Shown: positions 62,856-64,000 of the stretch, one piece after another
Layout of the letters: every line of letters starts with the position of its first letter
Numbering within the stretch: the stretch's first letter is position 1
Origin: Streptomyces sp. CoH27
GTDB taxonomy: Bacteria; Actinomycetota; Actinomycetes; Streptomycetales; Streptomycetaceae
Direction of reading: 5' to 3'
Assembly: GCF_020181035.1 (NCBI RefSeq)
Contig: NZ_JAIQYY010000013.1
Coordinates: 202,562-266,561, forward strand
Length of the DNA: 64,000 bases
Program-made: the position numbers and the translations under genes
The notes under the pieces: generated by a model
Told to the model about the DNA's origin: nothing
What the model saw: only the letters and a program-made list of their open reading frames with translations
The model's database searches: none

Positions 62856-63365
62856 TCAGGATACGAAGAACTCCTGGTTCAGGTCGCCCCACGCGGGCCA
62901 TAGCTGAAGCCCGCGGTTGGCGCCCGACGAGTCATAGTCCAGCACCAGGCCGGTGGCAACGTTGACGATCTGGGTCTTCCCGTCGGACAGCCCCTTCAGA
63001 TACCACTGCGAAGAGCTGTTATTGCAGACGTTGTTCCCATTGGTGACCACCACCGGCGAGGCTTGCTGATTCCAGTTCGGGATAAGGCAGCCGCCGTTGG
63101 GGACCCACATGAACCGGTACCTCCACCGGCCCGAACCGTCTTGTTGCGCGTCCGTGAATGTCCAGTGGTTGGAGTAGCCGTCGCACCCATACGCGTGAAC
63201 GCTCACCCCCAAGTTCCAGTACGAGTCCGGCCGGAGGCACGGACCGCCGCCCCAGGGGGTCCGGAGGTTGAACGTTGCGCCCGCATGCGCCGGCAGGGCC
63301 TGCACTGACAGCAGCGCCAGGGCTGCCGCCGGAAGCAGCAGCAGGCGTCGAAGGATTTTGCTCAT
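62856..63365 (-). CDS. Small secreted ricin-like (beta-trefoil) protein, second copy
   Basis: A 169 aa exported protein with a clear signal (LRRLLLLPAAALALLSVQAL, cleavage after AHA near residue 28). The mature chain has NLRTPWGGGPCLRPDSYWNL, GVSVHAYGCDGYSNHWTFTD and a strong trefoil unit at the end (TQIVNVATGLVLDYDSSGAN, RGLQLWPAWGDLNQEFFVS). Four to six cysteines suggest disulfides. GGGAGG is 10 nt before ATG 63365. It shares architecture, not close sequence, with the gene at 61976; both could be secreted lectins. Confidence 0.72.
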   Translation of the reverse strand: MSKILRRLLLLPAAALALLSVQALPAHAGATFNLRTPWGGGPCLRPDSYWNLGVSVHAYGCDGYSNHWTFTDAQQDGSGRWRYRFMWVPNGGCLIPNWNQQASPVVVTNGNNVCNNSSSQWYLKGLSDGKTQIVNVATGLVLDYDSSGANRGLQLWPAWGDLNQEFFVS

Positions 63366-63609
63366 GGTTGTGCGTCCTCCCGTGAAATCGCGGGGCCACG
63401 GGCCCCGTTCACCCCTCCTCGAAGACCTCTACGGGGTCGGCCGAGTCGAGGTTCGATGAACCCGCAATCGTCTGTATCGGCCTTGCGCGGTGTGGCAGGT
63501 CCAGGCTGGCCGGGGCGCTGGAGCGCAGTCACGTTTCCCGTACGAATCCGTACAGCCCGCTTGTAGACTCTCTTTGTCAGGAGCACGGCTTCACGGGGGA
63601 GTGAGCGTC

Positions 63610-64000
63610 GTGGGTGGGCAACGGGGGACCATGCCGGATCCGGGCAGAGCGGCTGATCTTGCGGAGTTCGTCTGTTTGCTGGGTGAGTTGCGGGCCTGGG
63701 CGGGGATGCCGTCGTACCGGGTGCTTGCCAAAAGGGTCGGGCCGCTGATGCGGCCGGCACGGGTTGTCTCACTGTCCACGGTGGTGGACGCTTTCAAGAC
63801 CGGACGCAGTCGCCTGGACCTGGACCTGGTCGTGGGAATCGTCCGGGCGCTGGGGGCAGATGAACCCGCGGTCGGTCTCTGGCGCACGGCATGCATCAAG
63901 GTCCACGAGCTGGCCAGGACCGGCGGCCCAGCCGGGGTCTTCAGTCAGCTGCCCACGGATCTGGCGACGTTCACCGGGCGCCGTGAGGAACTCGCTCGCC
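63610..64000 (+). CDS. N-terminal part of a probable NB-ARC/TPR regulatory protein (runs off the window)
   Basis: 130 codons are visible. The first approximately 100 residues are an Xre-like helical domain (LAEFVCLLGELRAWAGMPSY, STVVDAFKTGRSRLDLDLVV). The visible end, LPTDLATFTGRREELAR, is the lead-in to the P-loop region of actinomycete STAND/NB-ARC proteins. These are large ATP-driven regulators. GTG 63610 is chosen because GGGGGA is 9 nt upstream; ATG 63631 and GTG 63601 are alternatives. The P-loop itself is outside the window. Confidence 0.8.
   Translation, partial: MGGQRGTMPDPGRAADLAEFVCLLGELRAWAGMPSYRVLAKRVGPLMRPARVVSLSTVVDAFKTGRSRLDLDLVVGIVRALGADEPAVGLWRTACIKVHELARTGGPAGVFSQLPTDLATFTGRREELAR

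Overview
The window is about 72% G+C with strong G/C bias at third codon positions, GTG starts, GGAGG-type ribosome sites, four-base ATGA/GTGA gene overlaps, a conservon (cvn) signalling operon, ROK and LacI regulators, and a 388-residue xylose isomerase. This points to a Streptomyces (or very close actinomycete) chromosome, probably arm or near-arm because decayed genes and IS remnants sit between ordinary loci. No rRNA, tRNA or CRISPR array was seen.

Layout. 0-7.9 kb: a LacI regulator (partial), a decayed sugar-binding lipoprotein with two LacI-type palindromes beside it, and a tightly coupled GH3-GH1-GH31 operon that fits removal of xylose and glucose from xyloglucan-type oligosaccharides; the ABC transporter expected with it is gone. 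7.9-12.3 kb: an accessory strip with a few intact small genes (a 126 aa protein, an SPW membrane protein, DUF488) among remnants of uracil-DNA glycosylase, aconitase and a SpoIIE phosphatase. 12.3-15.2 kb: acetaldehyde dehydrogenase and its GAF-domain regulator. 15.3-18.6 kb: amino-acid permease, acetamidase/formamidase and secreted amidase in one direction. 18.9-22.9 kb: xylose catabolism (ROK regulator, xylB, divergent xylA). 23.1-30.8 kb: SWIM/SNF2 pair, small proteins, MpaB-like oxygenase, methyltransferase. 31-38 kb: MHYT membrane sensor, cvnABCD conservon with an extra roadblock protein, and a DNA-binding-like hypothetical. 38-43 kb: TesB thioesterase, Ski2-like helicase, a DUF457-like membrane protein, zinc-independent L31, DUF5709. 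43.7-47.5 kb: a heterodimeric ABC exporter with complementary degenerate nucleotide sites, followed by a 9-bp tandem repeat that encodes a His-Gln-Gly tail in frame beyond the stop codon. 47.8-55.1 kb: secreted L,D-transpeptidase-like lipoprotein, secreted PNGase A-type protein, dicarboxylate symporter, MarR regulator divergent from an ABC exporter, MltG-like protein. 55.2-59.5 kb: sulfonate-type ABC transporter (ssu) and a flavin monooxygenase-like enzyme, headed by a 27-residue leader peptide with an almost leaderless promoter. 59.6-64 kb: YjbQ enzyme, then a mobile-element zone with a truncated serine recombinase, an IS5 transposase and an IS701 remnant, two small secreted lectin-like proteins, and the start of a regulator that probably carries an NB-ARC domain.

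The observations most worth follow-up are the ssu leader peptide, the post-stop His-rich repeat, the split conservon with a second roadblock protein, the complementary ABC pair, and the 14-bp duplication that broke the sugar-binding lipoprotein. No convincing wholly new multi-gene system was found; the closest candidates are stated in the findings with their limits.
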